DNA of 64,000 nt from Providencia rettgeri (lineage in GTDB: Bacteria > Pseudomonadota > Gammaproteobacteria > Enterobacterales > Enterobacteriaceae): positions 1,736,001 to 1,800,000 of the forward strand of contig NZ_CP096258.1 in NCBI RefSeq assembly GCF_023205015.1, given 5' to 3'. Shown piece by piece: positions 35,406 to 44,732 of this stretch. The notes beneath the pieces were generated by a model. That model had not been told where the DNA came from. It ran no database searches and worked only from the letters and a program-made list of their open reading frames with translations. How positions within the stretch are numbered: the stretch's first letter is position 1; every line of letters begins with the position of its first letter. The position numbers and the translations under genes are program-made.

Positions 35406-35819
35406 ATGATTGATAAATTAAATGCCACGTTTGCTTTCCAGCAACAGGCTTTGTCAATACGCGAAGCAAGGCAGACCGTATTAGCTTCAAACATTGCTAA
35501 TGCCGACACTCCCGGCTACCAAGCACGTGATATTGACTTTAATCGTCAACTTCAACAGGCCATGGATAAAGGTGTGGTAGGGGGAAAAGGTGTGACGCTC
35601 GCGGTGACTTCAAAAGGGCATATTGAAGGGCGGGGGATCAAAACGCCCAATATTGACCTGAAATATCGCGTGCCTTACCAAACCTCAATGGATGGTAATA
35701 CGGTAGATATGGATATTGAACGCAGCCAATTCGCAGATAACACCCTGAAATATCAGGCCGACCTTACATTCATCAATAGCCGCGTCAAAAGTATGCTGGC
35801 TGTCTTACAGCAAGGGTAA
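35406..35819 (+). CDS. flgB: Flagellar proximal rod protein FlgB
   Basis: A 137-residue rod protein (E. coli 138) with the rod-hook signature VLASNIANADTPGYQARDIDF at residues 25-45. The ATG at 35406 is chosen for the family N-terminus (MIDKLNATFAFQQQAL) and GAGG just upstream. First gene of flgBCDEFGHIJ; flgC follows after 5 bases. Confidence 0.95.
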   Translation: MIDKLNATFAFQQQALSIREARQTVLASNIANADTPGYQARDIDFNRQLQQAMDKGVVGGKGVTLAVTSKGHIEGRGIKTPNIDLKYRVPYQTSMDGNTVDMDIERSQFADNTLKYQADLTFINSRVKSMLAVLQQG

Positions 35820-35824
35820 CCTTC

Positions 35825-36229
35825 ATGGCTTTACTGAGTATTTTTGATATCTCTGCATCGGCATTGACCGCGCAATCTCAACGCTTGAATGTCAGTGCGA
35901 GCAATATGGCAAACGCAGAAAGTATTGCAGGGCCAGATGGCCAGCCATATCGTGCAAAACAAGTTGTTTTTCAAATGGCACCGCAAGGGCGCCACGAAGT
36001 GGGGGGCGTGCGTGTGAGTGAACTGATCGAAGACCCAACGCCACCCCGAATGGAATATAAGCCGGGTCACCCGTCAGCGAATGAAAAAGGCTATGTGCAA
36101 ATGCCAAATGTCGACATGGTTGGTGAAATGATCAATACCATTTCAGCCTCCCGTAGCTATCAAGCTAACTTAGAAGTGATGAATACAGCAAAAACCTTGC
36201 TGCAAAAGACACTCACAATAGGCCAGTAA
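35825..36229 (+). CDS. flgC: Flagellar proximal rod protein FlgC
   Basis: A 134-residue rod protein, the E. coli length. N-terminal LNVSASNMANAESIAGPDGQPY is the conserved rod-hook motif; the C-terminal helix (SRSYQANLEVMNTAKTLLQKTL) forms the rod core. Confidence 0.96.
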   Translation: MALLSIFDISASALTAQSQRLNVSASNMANAESIAGPDGQPYRAKQVVFQMAPQGRHEVGGVRVSELIEDPTPPRMEYKPGHPSANEKGYVQMPNVDMVGEMINTISASRSYQANLEVMNTAKTLLQKTLTIGQ

Positions 36230-36241
36230 GGGAGCGTTTTC

Positions 36242-37099
36242 ATGGGAATTGCAGCCACAATGTACGACTCTTTGGATAATACGACAGCCGGTCCTGAGCC
36301 GGCTGCGAGCAATGTGCCAAAGAAAAGTCAAAGTGACGATATGCGCGACACTTTTTTAAAAATGATTGTCACGCAGATGCAAAACCAAGACCCAACAAAA
36401 CCAATGGAAAACACGGATTTAACCAGTCAATTGGCACAAATTGCCACGCTTGAAAGCATGAATAAACTCAGCGATAGCGTGAGTGGAATTTCTCAACAAA
36501 TTGGTTCAGGTCAGTCATTACAAGCCACTCAGCTTGTCGGAAAAGGAGTGCTTATTCCGCGCAATGAAATCATTTTAGCGCCTCTCAAGAAAGAGAGTAC
36601 CGGCGAAGACAGCTCGGTCACTAAGCCATCAAACCCGCTTCCAGACGAAGGCATCAGCCCAAATAGTCCTTCAACGTTTGGGCTTAGCAACAAAGATGCG
36701 ATTGAAGGTGAAGAGGGCGCTGAAGCGCCGCAATCTGAATATATTTCCTCGCCGTTTGGTTTCTTTTTACCGAAATTGGCGGACAACGTTGAAATTACTA
36801 TTCGCGATAAAAACCGAATGGTTGTGCGAACCATTACCTATGATACGGAAGTTAAACCCGATATCTATGATATGGCATGGGATGGTCGTGATAACAACGG
36901 CAACTTGGTCACGGATACAACAGGAAAATATTACTTTGATGTGAAAGCCGTCAGTTCGGGGGCTGAAATCGAAGTGACCAAACTGGGGTATACCCGTGTT
37001 AACGGTGTGACCCCAGGCTCTGACGCACCATTACTTGATGTTGGCATTGGGCAAAGTGTCCCGCTGAGCAGCATTTTCAAGGTTTATCCATCTTCTTAA
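36242..37099 (+). CDS. flgD: Hook cap / scaffolding protein FlgD, with an acidic insert
   Basis: A 285-residue protein, about 55 longer than E. coli FlgD (231). Residues 30-110 are the conserved export and assembly part (DTFLKMIVTQMQNQDPTKPMENTDLTSQLAQ). The extra length is an acidic, Ser/Pro-rich stretch at about 117-166 (ESTGEDSSVTKPSNPLPDEG and on) before the Ig/Tudor-like C-terminal domain (WDGRDNNGNLVTDTTGKYYF). It caps the growing hook and is later discarded. In operon between flgC and flgE. Confidence 0.95.
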   Translation: MGIAATMYDSLDNTTAGPEPAASNVPKKSQSDDMRDTFLKMIVTQMQNQDPTKPMENTDLTSQLAQIATLESMNKLSDSVSGISQQIGSGQSLQATQLVGKGVLIPRNEIILAPLKKESTGEDSSVTKPSNPLPDEGISPNSPSTFGLSNKDAIEGEEGAEAPQSEYISSPFGFFLPKLADNVEITIRDKNRMVVRTITYDTEVKPDIYDMAWDGRDNNGNLVTDTTGKYYFDVKAVSSGAEIEVTKLGYTRVNGVTPGSDAPLLDVGIGQSVPLSSIFKVYPSS

Positions 37100-37126
37100 T
37101 TTACCCCCAATACTCATGGAGAAAAT

Positions 37127-38386
37127 ATGTCTTTTTCACAAGCAGTCAGTGGCTTAAATGCAGCCTCAGCGGGGCTTGATTCAATTGGTAATAATATTGC
37201 CAACTCCGCAACAAATGGTTTTAAAGGCGCGACGACCTCATTTGCCGATATGTTTGCAGGTTCAGGTGTTGGCTTAGGTGTCAACGTGGCCGCAGTGACC
37301 CAAAATTTTAAAGATGGCCCAATCACGCGCACGGATAGAGCGACAGACGTTGCCATCTCAGGTAATGGTTTTTTCCGCGTACAAGACCAAAACGGTGATA
37401 CTTACTACAGTCGTGATGGCCAATTCTTACGCGATAAAAGCGGTAATTTAGTCAATAACCAAGGGATGGTAGTCACAGGTTACCCCGCGAGTGTTGATGA
37501 AAAAGGCAATGTTACCATTCAAAGTGGTGGTGTTCCTGCTGGTTTGAATATTCCAACGGATATGATGGATGCAAAAGCGTCGGAATTAGCGAAATTAACC
37601 ATTAACCTGAACTCAGAAGATAAAATCAAAGATAAACCTTTCGATGTAAACAATCCCGATGATTCAGCAACTTACAATTTCAGCACGACTATGACGGCGT
37701 ATGATAGCCAAGGTAACACGCATGAAATCTCCGTGTACTTTGTAAAAAGTGCGGATAATGAATGGAAAGTGTATGCCAAAGATGCGAATGACAAAGTTGC
37801 AACGCAATTAATCAATACTGAGGATGTAGACGATACCGTTGTTGTTCATAATAAATTAATTTTTGATGGTAACGGGCGTTTGTCAGCACCGACAGATGCC
37901 ACTTTTGATTTTAATTATAAAGGGCTAAATGGCGCAAATGATGGTGTTCTTCGCGTTGACCTAAACAAAACTCGCCAACAAAAAGTCAGTGAATCTTCCG
38001 TTAGTGCCATTGATGTGAATGGCTATCCAGCCGGTGAATACACCACCTTTAAAATTGAAGATAACGGTTTAATTACCGCTAACTATTCTAACCAACAAAA
38101 ACGCGTGGTTGGCCAAGTGGCATTATCCGCTTTCGCAAACCCAAATGGTCTGGTATCCCAAGGTGGCAACGTTTGGGCTTCTTCCAATGCGTCAGGTAAC
38201 CCGATGGACGGCGTTCCGGGTGTCGGCCAGTTCGGTAAATTAACCAGCGGTGCGTTGGAGTCTTCTAACGTGGATATGAGCCAAGAGTTAATTAGCATGA
38301 TTGTGATGCAGCGTAATTACCAATCAAACGCGCAAACCATCAAGACACAAGATCAGATGTTACAGACGCTGGTTAACTTACGATAA
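37127..38386 (+). CDS. flgE: Flagellar hook protein FlgE
   Basis: A 419-residue hook subunit (E. coli 402). N-terminal LNAASAGLDSIGNNIANSATNGFKG is the rod-hook signature, and the C-terminal SNVDMSQELISMIVMQRNYQSNAQTI forms the inner core helix. The middle D1/D2 domains are variable. GGAG lies 8 bases before the ATG. Confidence 0.97.
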   Translation: MSFSQAVSGLNAASAGLDSIGNNIANSATNGFKGATTSFADMFAGSGVGLGVNVAAVTQNFKDGPITRTDRATDVAISGNGFFRVQDQNGDTYYSRDGQFLRDKSGNLVNNQGMVVTGYPASVDEKGNVTIQSGGVPAGLNIPTDMMDAKASELAKLTINLNSEDKIKDKPFDVNNPDDSATYNFSTTMTAYDSQGNTHEISVYFVKSADNEWKVYAKDANDKVATQLINTEDVDDTVVVHNKLIFDGNGRLSAPTDATFDFNYKGLNGANDGVLRVDLNKTRQQKVSESSVSAIDVNGYPAGEYTTFKIEDNGLITANYSNQQKRVVGQVALSAFANPNGLVSQGGNVWASSNASGNPMDGVPGVGQFGKLTSGALESSNVDMSQELISMIVMQRNYQSNAQTIKTQDQMLQTLVNLR

Positions 38387-38401
38387 AACAAGAGGGTGGC
38401 C

Positions 38402-39157
38402 ATGGATCACGTCATTTATACCGCGATGGGAGGAGCGCGTCATGCGCTGGAAAACCAAGCGATTGTTTCAAATAACATTGCCAATGTGTCAACTGCGGGC
38501 TTTAAAGCACAATTGTCCGCAATGCGTGCAGTCCCCGTGAATGGTGACAGCGAGCAAACCAGAACGCTGGTGGTCGCCTCTACTCCCGGTGCGGATATGA
38601 GCCAAGGGCCACTCAATTATACGGGTAAGCAAACCGATGTTTCGTTAAATGATAAGCATTTTTTGGCTGTTGAGTTAGCCGATGGCACAGAAGCTTATAC
38701 CCGTAACGGTAATATTCAAGTGTCTAGTGAAGGTGAACTTGTCATTGGCGAGCGTCGCTTACAAGGTGATGGCGGGCCAATTAACGTTCCGCCAAATGCA
38801 GAATTAACCATTGGTGCAGACGGGACAGTTACTGCGCTGTTAGCCACTGACCCACCAACGATGTTAGGGCAAATCGGGCGTTTGAAAGTGGTTGAGGCAC
38901 AGCCTCAAGACTTGATCCGAGGTGAGGACGGTTTGTTTCATTTATCACCACAAGGGCAAGCGGCAAATGGCAATGTTTTGCCGCAAAGTGAACGAGGAAT
39001 TGTCACTGCGGGGGTGATTGAAGGCAGTAATGTCAACGCCGCAGAAGCGATGGTTTCCATGATTGCCAATGCAAGGCACTTTGAAATGCAAATGAAAGTT
39101 GTCCGAAGTGCTGATGAAAATGCACAACGGGCGAACCAACTGCTCGCTGTTAGCTAA
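38402..39157 (+). CDS. flgF: Flagellar proximal rod protein FlgF
   Basis: A 251-residue rod protein, exactly the E. coli length from the ATG at 38402 (AGAGGG upstream). MDHVIYTAMGGARHALENQAIVSNNIANVSTAGFKAQL is the conserved N-terminal part; the C-terminus ends in the usual rod helix. Confidence 0.96.
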   Translation: MDHVIYTAMGGARHALENQAIVSNNIANVSTAGFKAQLSAMRAVPVNGDSEQTRTLVVASTPGADMSQGPLNYTGKQTDVSLNDKHFLAVELADGTEAYTRNGNIQVSSEGELVIGERRLQGDGGPINVPPNAELTIGADGTVTALLATDPPTMLGQIGRLKVVEAQPQDLIRGEDGLFHLSPQGQAANGNVLPQSERGIVTAGVIEGSNVNAAEAMVSMIANARHFEMQMKVVRSADENAQRANQLLAVS

Positions 39158-39175
39158 ATACAGTAAGGAATTATT

Positions 39176-39958
39176 ATGATCCGCTCATTATGGATTGCTA
39201 AAACAGGGCTTGATGCTCAACAAACTAACCTTGATGTTATTTCGAATAACTTAGCCAACGTTAGTACCAATGGTTTCAAGCGCCAACGCGCTGTTTTTGA
39301 AGATTTAATGTACCAAAACATTCGCCAACCGGGAGCCATGAGTTCAGAACAAACTTCGTTACCATCGGGTTTGCAAATGGGAACGGGGTCACGCCCGGTT
39401 GCCACAATGCGTATTCATGCACAAGGCGCATTAAATAAAACCGGAACAACGACAGATATCGCGATTAAAGGCCAAGGTTTTATCCATGTGCAAATGCCGG
39501 ATGGTACGGATGCCTATACGCGAGATGGGGCATTACAACGTAATCAAGATGGCCAATTAGTGACATCCAGTGGTTACCAAATTGTCCCAGCGATTATGAT
39601 CCCCGATAACGCTAACAGTTTGACGATTGCGCGTGACGGCACGGTATCTGTCACTGTGTATGGAGATACTCAACCGCAGCAAGTTGGCCAAATTACATTA
39701 ACCACCTTCATTAATGATGCTGGTTTAGAAAGTATGGGTGAAAACCTGTATATGGAAACCGCCAGTTCGGGTGCACCAAATGAAAGTGCACCGGGTACCA
39801 ATGGCGCCGGTTTACTTTATCAACATATGTTAGAAACCTCTAACGTCAATGTGGCCGAAGAGTTGGTCAACATGATCCAAACTCAACGTGCTTATGAAAT
39901 CAACAGTAAGGCGGTATCCGCTTCTGACCAAATGTTGCAGCGCTTAACGCAATTGTAA
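39176..39958 (+). CDS. flgG: Flagellar distal rod protein FlgG
   Basis: A 260-residue protein, the E. coli length. It carries the DVISNNLANVSTNGFKRQRA motif near residue 20 and the LETSNVNVAEELVNMIQTQRAYEINSKAV C-terminal helix. It forms the distal rod on which the P and L rings are built. Confidence 0.97.
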   Translation: MIRSLWIAKTGLDAQQTNLDVISNNLANVSTNGFKRQRAVFEDLMYQNIRQPGAMSSEQTSLPSGLQMGTGSRPVATMRIHAQGALNKTGTTTDIAIKGQGFIHVQMPDGTDAYTRDGALQRNQDGQLVTSSGYQIVPAIMIPDNANSLTIARDGTVSVTVYGDTQPQQVGQITLTTFINDAGLESMGENLYMETASSGAPNESAPGTNGAGLLYQHMLETSNVNVAEELVNMIQTQRAYEINSKAVSASDQMLQRLTQL

Positions 39959-40017
39959 TTGGTAAAAATAACTCATTGCGATAGTGATGAGTTATCTGTG
40001 AGAGGGATCTCTTCGTG

Positions 40018-40800
40018 ATGATAAAACGTACACAGCAGCAAAAGAGTAACATGATGATTGAAAGCGGCACGATTTCTCAACAGCAAAAAGCAGCGTTGTT
40101 AACGCGTTTCATAACGCCTAAACAGGCAGGGTTACTTGCCATTTTGGTCTTAGTTACCAGCGGTTGTGCACAAATCAAATCGCGTCCATTAGTGGACACC
40201 CAAACCACGGCAATCCCAACAGCACCAACAGCCCCTGCACCGAATGGCTCGATATTTCAAAGCGCTCAACCCGCTTACTATGGTTATCAACCATTGTTTG
40301 AAGACAGGCGCCCTCGTAATGTTGGCGATATTTTAACCATCAACTTACAAGAAAACGTGAGTGCGAGCAAAAACTCCTCTGCGAATGCGAATCGTAGTGG
40401 AAAAACAGGTTTCTTAGCCGCGATATTACCAGGTTTTATGCAAGGGTGGATTGGCGGTAAAAACACAGAATTAGATATTAAAGGTAACAGTGATTTTAGT
40501 GGCAAAGGCGGTGCCAATGCCAATAACACCTTTAAAGGGACGATCACTGTCACTGTAGACCAATTATTGGCGAACGGTAACTTACATGTGGTTGGTGAGA
40601 AACGTATTGCGATAAACCAAGGCACGGAGTCGATTCGTTTTTCAGGAGTGGTTAACCCCCGCACTATCGGTTCAGACAATCATGTGAGTTCGACACAAGT
40701 CGCAGATGCACGTATTGAATATGTGGGTGACGGCTATATTAACGAATCGCAAAACATGGGATGGCTACAACGCTTTTTCTTAAATGTTTCCCCTTATTAA
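40018..40800 (+). CDS. flgH: Flagellar L-ring lipoprotein FlgH
   Basis: A 260-residue outer-membrane lipoprotein. The lipobox is LVTSGCAQ, with Cys near residue 50, preceded by a hydrophobic stretch (AGLLAILVLVTSG). The mature part (NGSIFQSAQPAYYGYQPLFEDRRPRNVGD, VVGEKRIAINQGTESIRFSG) is typical. The N-terminal extension before the hydrophobic core (about 35 residues, Lys/Gln-rich) is longer than in E. coli. GAGAGGGA precedes either the GTG at 40015 or the ATG at 40018; both give almost the same protein. Confidence 0.93.
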   Translation: MIKRTQQQKSNMMIESGTISQQQKAALLTRFITPKQAGLLAILVLVTSGCAQIKSRPLVDTQTTAIPTAPTAPAPNGSIFQSAQPAYYGYQPLFEDRRPRNVGDILTINLQENVSASKNSSANANRSGKTGFLAAILPGFMQGWIGGKNTELDIKGNSDFSGKGGANANNTFKGTITVTVDQLLANGNLHVVGEKRIAINQGTESIRFSGVVNPRTIGSDNHVSSTQVADARIEYVGDGYINESQNMGWLQRFFLNVSPY

Positions 40801-40835
40801 TTAAACATTAGCGAGAAAACAGCCGAGATAATTCA

Positions 40836-41939
40836 ATGAAAAACAACGTATTAATTTTGCTATCACTATTTTTTTGCTTCGCTTTTTCAGCGCACAGTGA
40901 GCGTATTAAAGATTTAACTACCGTTCAAGGCGTGCGGGATAACGCCTTGATTGGCTATGGTTTAGTTGTGGGTTTAGATGGGACTGGTGACCAAACCATG
41001 CAAACGCCGTTTACGACACAAAGTTTGAATAACATGCTGTCGCAAATGGGGATCACCGTGCCACCGGGTACCAATATGCAATTGAAAAATGTGGCTGCCG
41101 TTATGGTCACTGCGAAATTGCCTCCGTTCGCACGTACAGGTCAATCCGTGGATATTGTTGTTTCCTCCATGGGTAACGCGAAAAGCTTACGTGGTGGCAC
41201 GTTGTTGATGACACCGCTCAAAGGGGTTGATGGGCAAATTTATGCGATGGCTCAGGGGAACATTTTAGTGGGTGGTGCAGGTGCCAGTGGCGGCGGTAGC
41301 AGCATTAAAGTCAATCAACTCAATGGTGGCCGTATTACTGGTGGAGCCACTATCGAACGCGAATTACCGAGCAGTTTCGGGCAAAGTGGGGCAATTAACC
41401 TGCAATTAAACGAAGATAGCTTCACATTGGCACAAGATATTGCGGATGCAATTAACCGTATGGGCGGTATGGGAACCGCGTCTGCGTTAGATTCAAGGAC
41501 GGTACAACTACTGGTGCCAGCTAATAACCGTGATCAGGTGCGTTTTTTAGCCCGGGTACAGGAACTGAATGTACGTGCGCCAGTGGCTGAAGCGAAAGTG
41601 ATCCTCAATTCACGCACCGGCTCTGTGGTGATTAACCGCAGTGTCACACTAGATAGCTGTGCTGTTGCACACGGTAGTCTAGCCGTCACGGTAGAGAGAC
41701 AAACTCAAGTGAGCCAGCCGGACACCCCATTTGCGGGTGGGCAAACCGTGGTGACAAGAAACACCAGTGTCGGAGTACAAGATAGGGGCGGAGCATTGCA
41801 AAAAGTCAACGCCAGTGTGCAATTAAACCAAGTCATTCAAGCGCTGAATACACTCGGTGCAACACCGAACGACCTGATGTCGATACTGCAAGCGATGGAA
41901 AGTGCAGGCTGTTTACGCGCGAAACTGGAGATCATCTAA
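40836..41939 (+). CDS. flgI: Flagellar P-ring protein FlgI
   Basis: A 367-residue periplasmic protein with a Sec signal peptide (MKNNVLILLSLFFCFAFSAHS). The mature N-terminus ERIKDLTTVQGVRDNALIGYGLVVGLDGTGDQ is the family hallmark. It forms the P ring in the peptidoglycan with the help of FlgA. The stop overlaps the flgJ start by one base. Confidence 0.97.
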   Translation: MKNNVLILLSLFFCFAFSAHSERIKDLTTVQGVRDNALIGYGLVVGLDGTGDQTMQTPFTTQSLNNMLSQMGITVPPGTNMQLKNVAAVMVTAKLPPFARTGQSVDIVVSSMGNAKSLRGGTLLMTPLKGVDGQIYAMAQGNILVGGAGASGGGSSIKVNQLNGGRITGGATIERELPSSFGQSGAINLQLNEDSFTLAQDIADAINRMGGMGTASALDSRTVQLLVPANNRDQVRFLARVQELNVRAPVAEAKVILNSRTGSVVINRSVTLDSCAVAHGSLAVTVERQTQVSQPDTPFAGGQTVVTRNTSVGVQDRGGALQKVNASVQLNQVIQALNTLGATPNDLMSILQAMESAGCLRAKLEII

Positions 41940-42919
41940 TGAGTAACATGCAGCTATTGCAAGGTGCCGCATTTGATTTACAGTCGCTGGGGCAGTTAAA
42001 AGGTGAACTGAATAAGAATTCGGAGCAAGGGCTGCGCCATGTCACGCAGCAACTTGAGGCAACATTCGTTCAATTGATGCTAAAAAGTATGCGTGACGCA
42101 CTCCCACAAGATGGCTTATTTTCCAGCGACCAAACACGCATGCTCACCAGTATGTATGACCAGCAAATCGCCCAAGATCTGTCGCAAAAAGGCTTAGGTT
42201 TTGGGGATATGATGTACCAGCAGCTTACGCGAGACCAGCACACTTCAAGTGAGCCAATACCCAATAGCCTGCTACCGTTAGATGAAAAAACAGCGCAATC
42301 ATTACCGCCATTTAATATGGAACAAATGATGCGCCACTTTGCCCCAATGGGCGATGCGTTATCGGCACCATTCCAAAAAATCAAAGCGTTATCGCTAAAT
42401 AGCAGTAATTTTATTAGCCGCTTAATTGAACCCGCAAAAGCGGCAAGCCAAAAAAGTGGTATTTCACATTTTCTGGTATTGGCACAAGCGGCATTAGAAA
42501 GTGGATGGGGGCAGCGCGAAATTCTGAAATCAGATGGAAAAACCAGCCATAACCTATTTGGGATAAAAGCGGGAAAAAACTGGCAAGGGCCTGTCACGAA
42601 TATTATGACAACAGAAGTGATTAACGGCAAAACCATCAAAATGCGTGATGATTTTCGCGTTTATGGCTCTTATGAAGAGGCGATTGCTGATTACATCAAC
42701 CTATTGACCGAAAACCCGCGTTATAAAGATGTCAAAAAAGCACCGACACCAGAGATTGCCGCGCGTCGTTTACATCAAGCTGGATATGCCACAGACCCCG
42801 GTTACTCGGACAAGCTTATCACCTTGATTAATCAAATACGCGGCCATCAACCGACAAGTAGCCTCTCGACGTCAAGGGCGGTTCAGGCTTACACCATCGA
42901 TTTGAACGATATTTTCTAA
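41939..42919 (+). CDS. flgJ: Rod cap and peptidoglycan hydrolase FlgJ
   Basis: A 326-residue two-domain protein. The N-terminal half (LEATFVQLMLKSMRDALPQDGL) is the rod-capping domain; the C-terminal half is a GH73-type muramidase (ISHFLVLAQAALESGWGQREI, with the catalytic Glu in ALESGWG) that opens the cell wall for the rod. It ends the flgBCDEFGHIJ run; a sigma-28-like promoter for flgK follows. Confidence 0.96.
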   Translation: MSNMQLLQGAAFDLQSLGQLKGELNKNSEQGLRHVTQQLEATFVQLMLKSMRDALPQDGLFSSDQTRMLTSMYDQQIAQDLSQKGLGFGDMMYQQLTRDQHTSSEPIPNSLLPLDEKTAQSLPPFNMEQMMRHFAPMGDALSAPFQKIKALSLNSSNFISRLIEPAKAASQKSGISHFLVLAQAALESGWGQREILKSDGKTSHNLFGIKAGKNWQGPVTNIMTTEVINGKTIKMRDDFRVYGSYEEAIADYINLLTENPRYKDVKKAPTPEIAARRLHQAGYATDPGYSDKLITLINQIRGHQPTSSLSTSRAVQAYTIDLNDIF

Positions 42920-42946
42920 AAATACGGAATTATTGCGAGTTTGGGC

Positions 42947-42973
42947 TAAATAAATACGCTGAATTTCCGATAA
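42947..42973 (+). promoter_or_regulatory. Sigma-28 promoter of flgKL
   Basis: TAAA at 42947-42950, then 15 bases, then TCCGATAA at 42966-42973 (7 of 8 to GCCGATAA). Lies 88 bases before flgK and fits class 3 expression of the hook-filament junction proteins. Confidence 0.72.
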
Positions 42974-43060
42974 CCAAATATGCTCTAAATACTTTGCGTT
43001 GCTATCGCTTTTATTGTGTCAGCCAATGGGGGCGATGAGCATCCAGAACAGGAAAAGCTT

Positions 43061-44704
43061 ATGCTGAACAATGTAATGAATAATGCGCTCAGTGGTGTGA
43101 ACGCTGCACAAGGCGGGTTAAGTGTGATTTCTAACAACTTAGCCAACGCAGGTGTAGGTTACTATCATCGCCAAAGTGCTGTTTTCGGGGAGAATCCCGG
43201 TACGATGACACCTAATGGCTATTTTGGTAACGGCACTTATTTCAGCCATGTTCGCCGTGAGTTTGATGAATTTGTCAATGCGCAGTACAGCCAATCCCGC
43301 GCGCGTAGCGGCGACTATGAGGCGTACGTTAAGAACTGTAATAAAGTTGATGATTTGCTTACTAATGATATTGAAGATATCTCGAGTAACATTGGCAGCT
43401 TTTTCACCGCGTTAGATGCGGCCAGCAGTGATGCCAGTGATAAGACGTTGGTTGATGTTTTTTTAGGCAACTCAAATGCATTATTGAGCCAGTTTAAAGA
43501 AGCAGATCGTCGTCTGCAAGAAATGGAACGGGATACAAATCATCAGATAGAAAACAAAGTTAAAGATATCAATATCTATGCTGAGAAAATTGCCGGTTTA
43601 AACCAGCAAATTTCGCGGATCCGTTCTGTGAGTGGTTCCGAGCCAAATGACTTACTGGATGTTCGTGACCGTTTAGTCAATGAAGTTAACTCATTGATTG
43701 GTGTCAAGGTTATTGAACAAAACGGAAACTATAACGTGACGTTTGCTAATGGTTTACCGTTAGTCACGGGTGAAAAAGCGAATCGCCTAGAAGCCGTTCC
43801 GTCTTCTAAAGATGATAGCCGTTTTAGTATAGGTTTTGTGGGCGCGAATGGGCAAGCGCGTGAAATCCCTGATGAATCATTCCGTGGTGGGGAACTCAGT
43901 GGTATTTTGCGTTCTCGTCAAGAAGTCATGGACCCGGCTTATCAAAAGCTCAATAAATTAGCATTGGTTTTTGCGACCAAATTCAATGAAGTACACAGCA
44001 AGGGGTACGATGCCAACGGCAACACCGGTAAAGACTTTTTTGAAATTGGTAAAGGTTCTGTTGTTAGTAACACCCATAATAGTGGCAAAGCGGATTTTGA
44101 TCTCAGTTATAGCGATGTGTCTAAAGTGACAGGCAATAACTACGAAATGCGTTTTGATGGCACTGAATGGAATGTCACACGTTTACCCGAAGGCATTAAC
44201 GTTCCGGTTGATTCAAATACGGCAGGCACACTGAAATTTGATGGTTTAGAAATCAAAATCAGCAATAGCACTGGTATGTCAAAAGGCGACTCATTTCTGG
44301 TGAAGCCAGTGAGTGGTGTGATCAACGGTATGCAGGCTTTGGTGAGCAATGCATCCGATTTTGCAGCCGCGGGAAGTAAAGACAGCGGCCCTGGTGATAA
44401 TGAAAACATTAAACAACTGGTGAAATTGCAAGATGAAAAACTCATTGATGGTAGCTCCACATTTTCTGATTTCTATGCAACATTAGTTAATGATGTGGGC
44501 AGCAAAACCAAACAAGCGCAAATTGATTCTGAAACACAGAACAAAATGACAGAAAGCTTCTATGAACAAGAGCAAGCTATCTCTGGCGTAAATATGAATG
44601 AAGAAAGTATTCAGATGCAGAAAATCCAACAGTTTTTCAATGCCAATGCGCAAGTGTTAAAAACGGTGGATGATTTATTTAACGCATTGATGCGTGCATT
44701 CTAA
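43061..44704 (+). CDS. flgK: Hook-filament junction protein FlgK
   Basis: A 547-residue protein, exactly the E. coli length from the ATG at 43061, which has AGGAAAAG just upstream. N-terminal NNALSGVNAAQGGLSVISNNLANAG and C-terminal QQFFNANAQVLKTVDDLFNALM form the coiled core. The first junction protein between hook and filament; a FlgN client. Confidence 0.96.
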   Translation: MLNNVMNNALSGVNAAQGGLSVISNNLANAGVGYYHRQSAVFGENPGTMTPNGYFGNGTYFSHVRREFDEFVNAQYSQSRARSGDYEAYVKNCNKVDDLLTNDIEDISSNIGSFFTALDAASSDASDKTLVDVFLGNSNALLSQFKEADRRLQEMERDTNHQIENKVKDINIYAEKIAGLNQQISRIRSVSGSEPNDLLDVRDRLVNEVNSLIGVKVIEQNGNYNVTFANGLPLVTGEKANRLEAVPSSKDDSRFSIGFVGANGQAREIPDESFRGGELSGILRSRQEVMDPAYQKLNKLALVFATKFNEVHSKGYDANGNTGKDFFEIGKGSVVSNTHNSGKADFDLSYSDVSKVTGNNYEMRFDGTEWNVTRLPEGINVPVDSNTAGTLKFDGLEIKISNSTGMSKGDSFLVKPVSGVINGMQALVSNASDFAAAGSKDSGPGDNENIKQLVKLQDEKLIDGSSTFSDFYATLVNDVGSKTKQAQIDSETQNKMTESFYEQEQAISGVNMNEESIQMQKIQQFFNANAQVLKTVDDLFNALMRAF

Positions 44705-44732
44705 ATATTAGCGATAGAATAAGGATTTAGCG

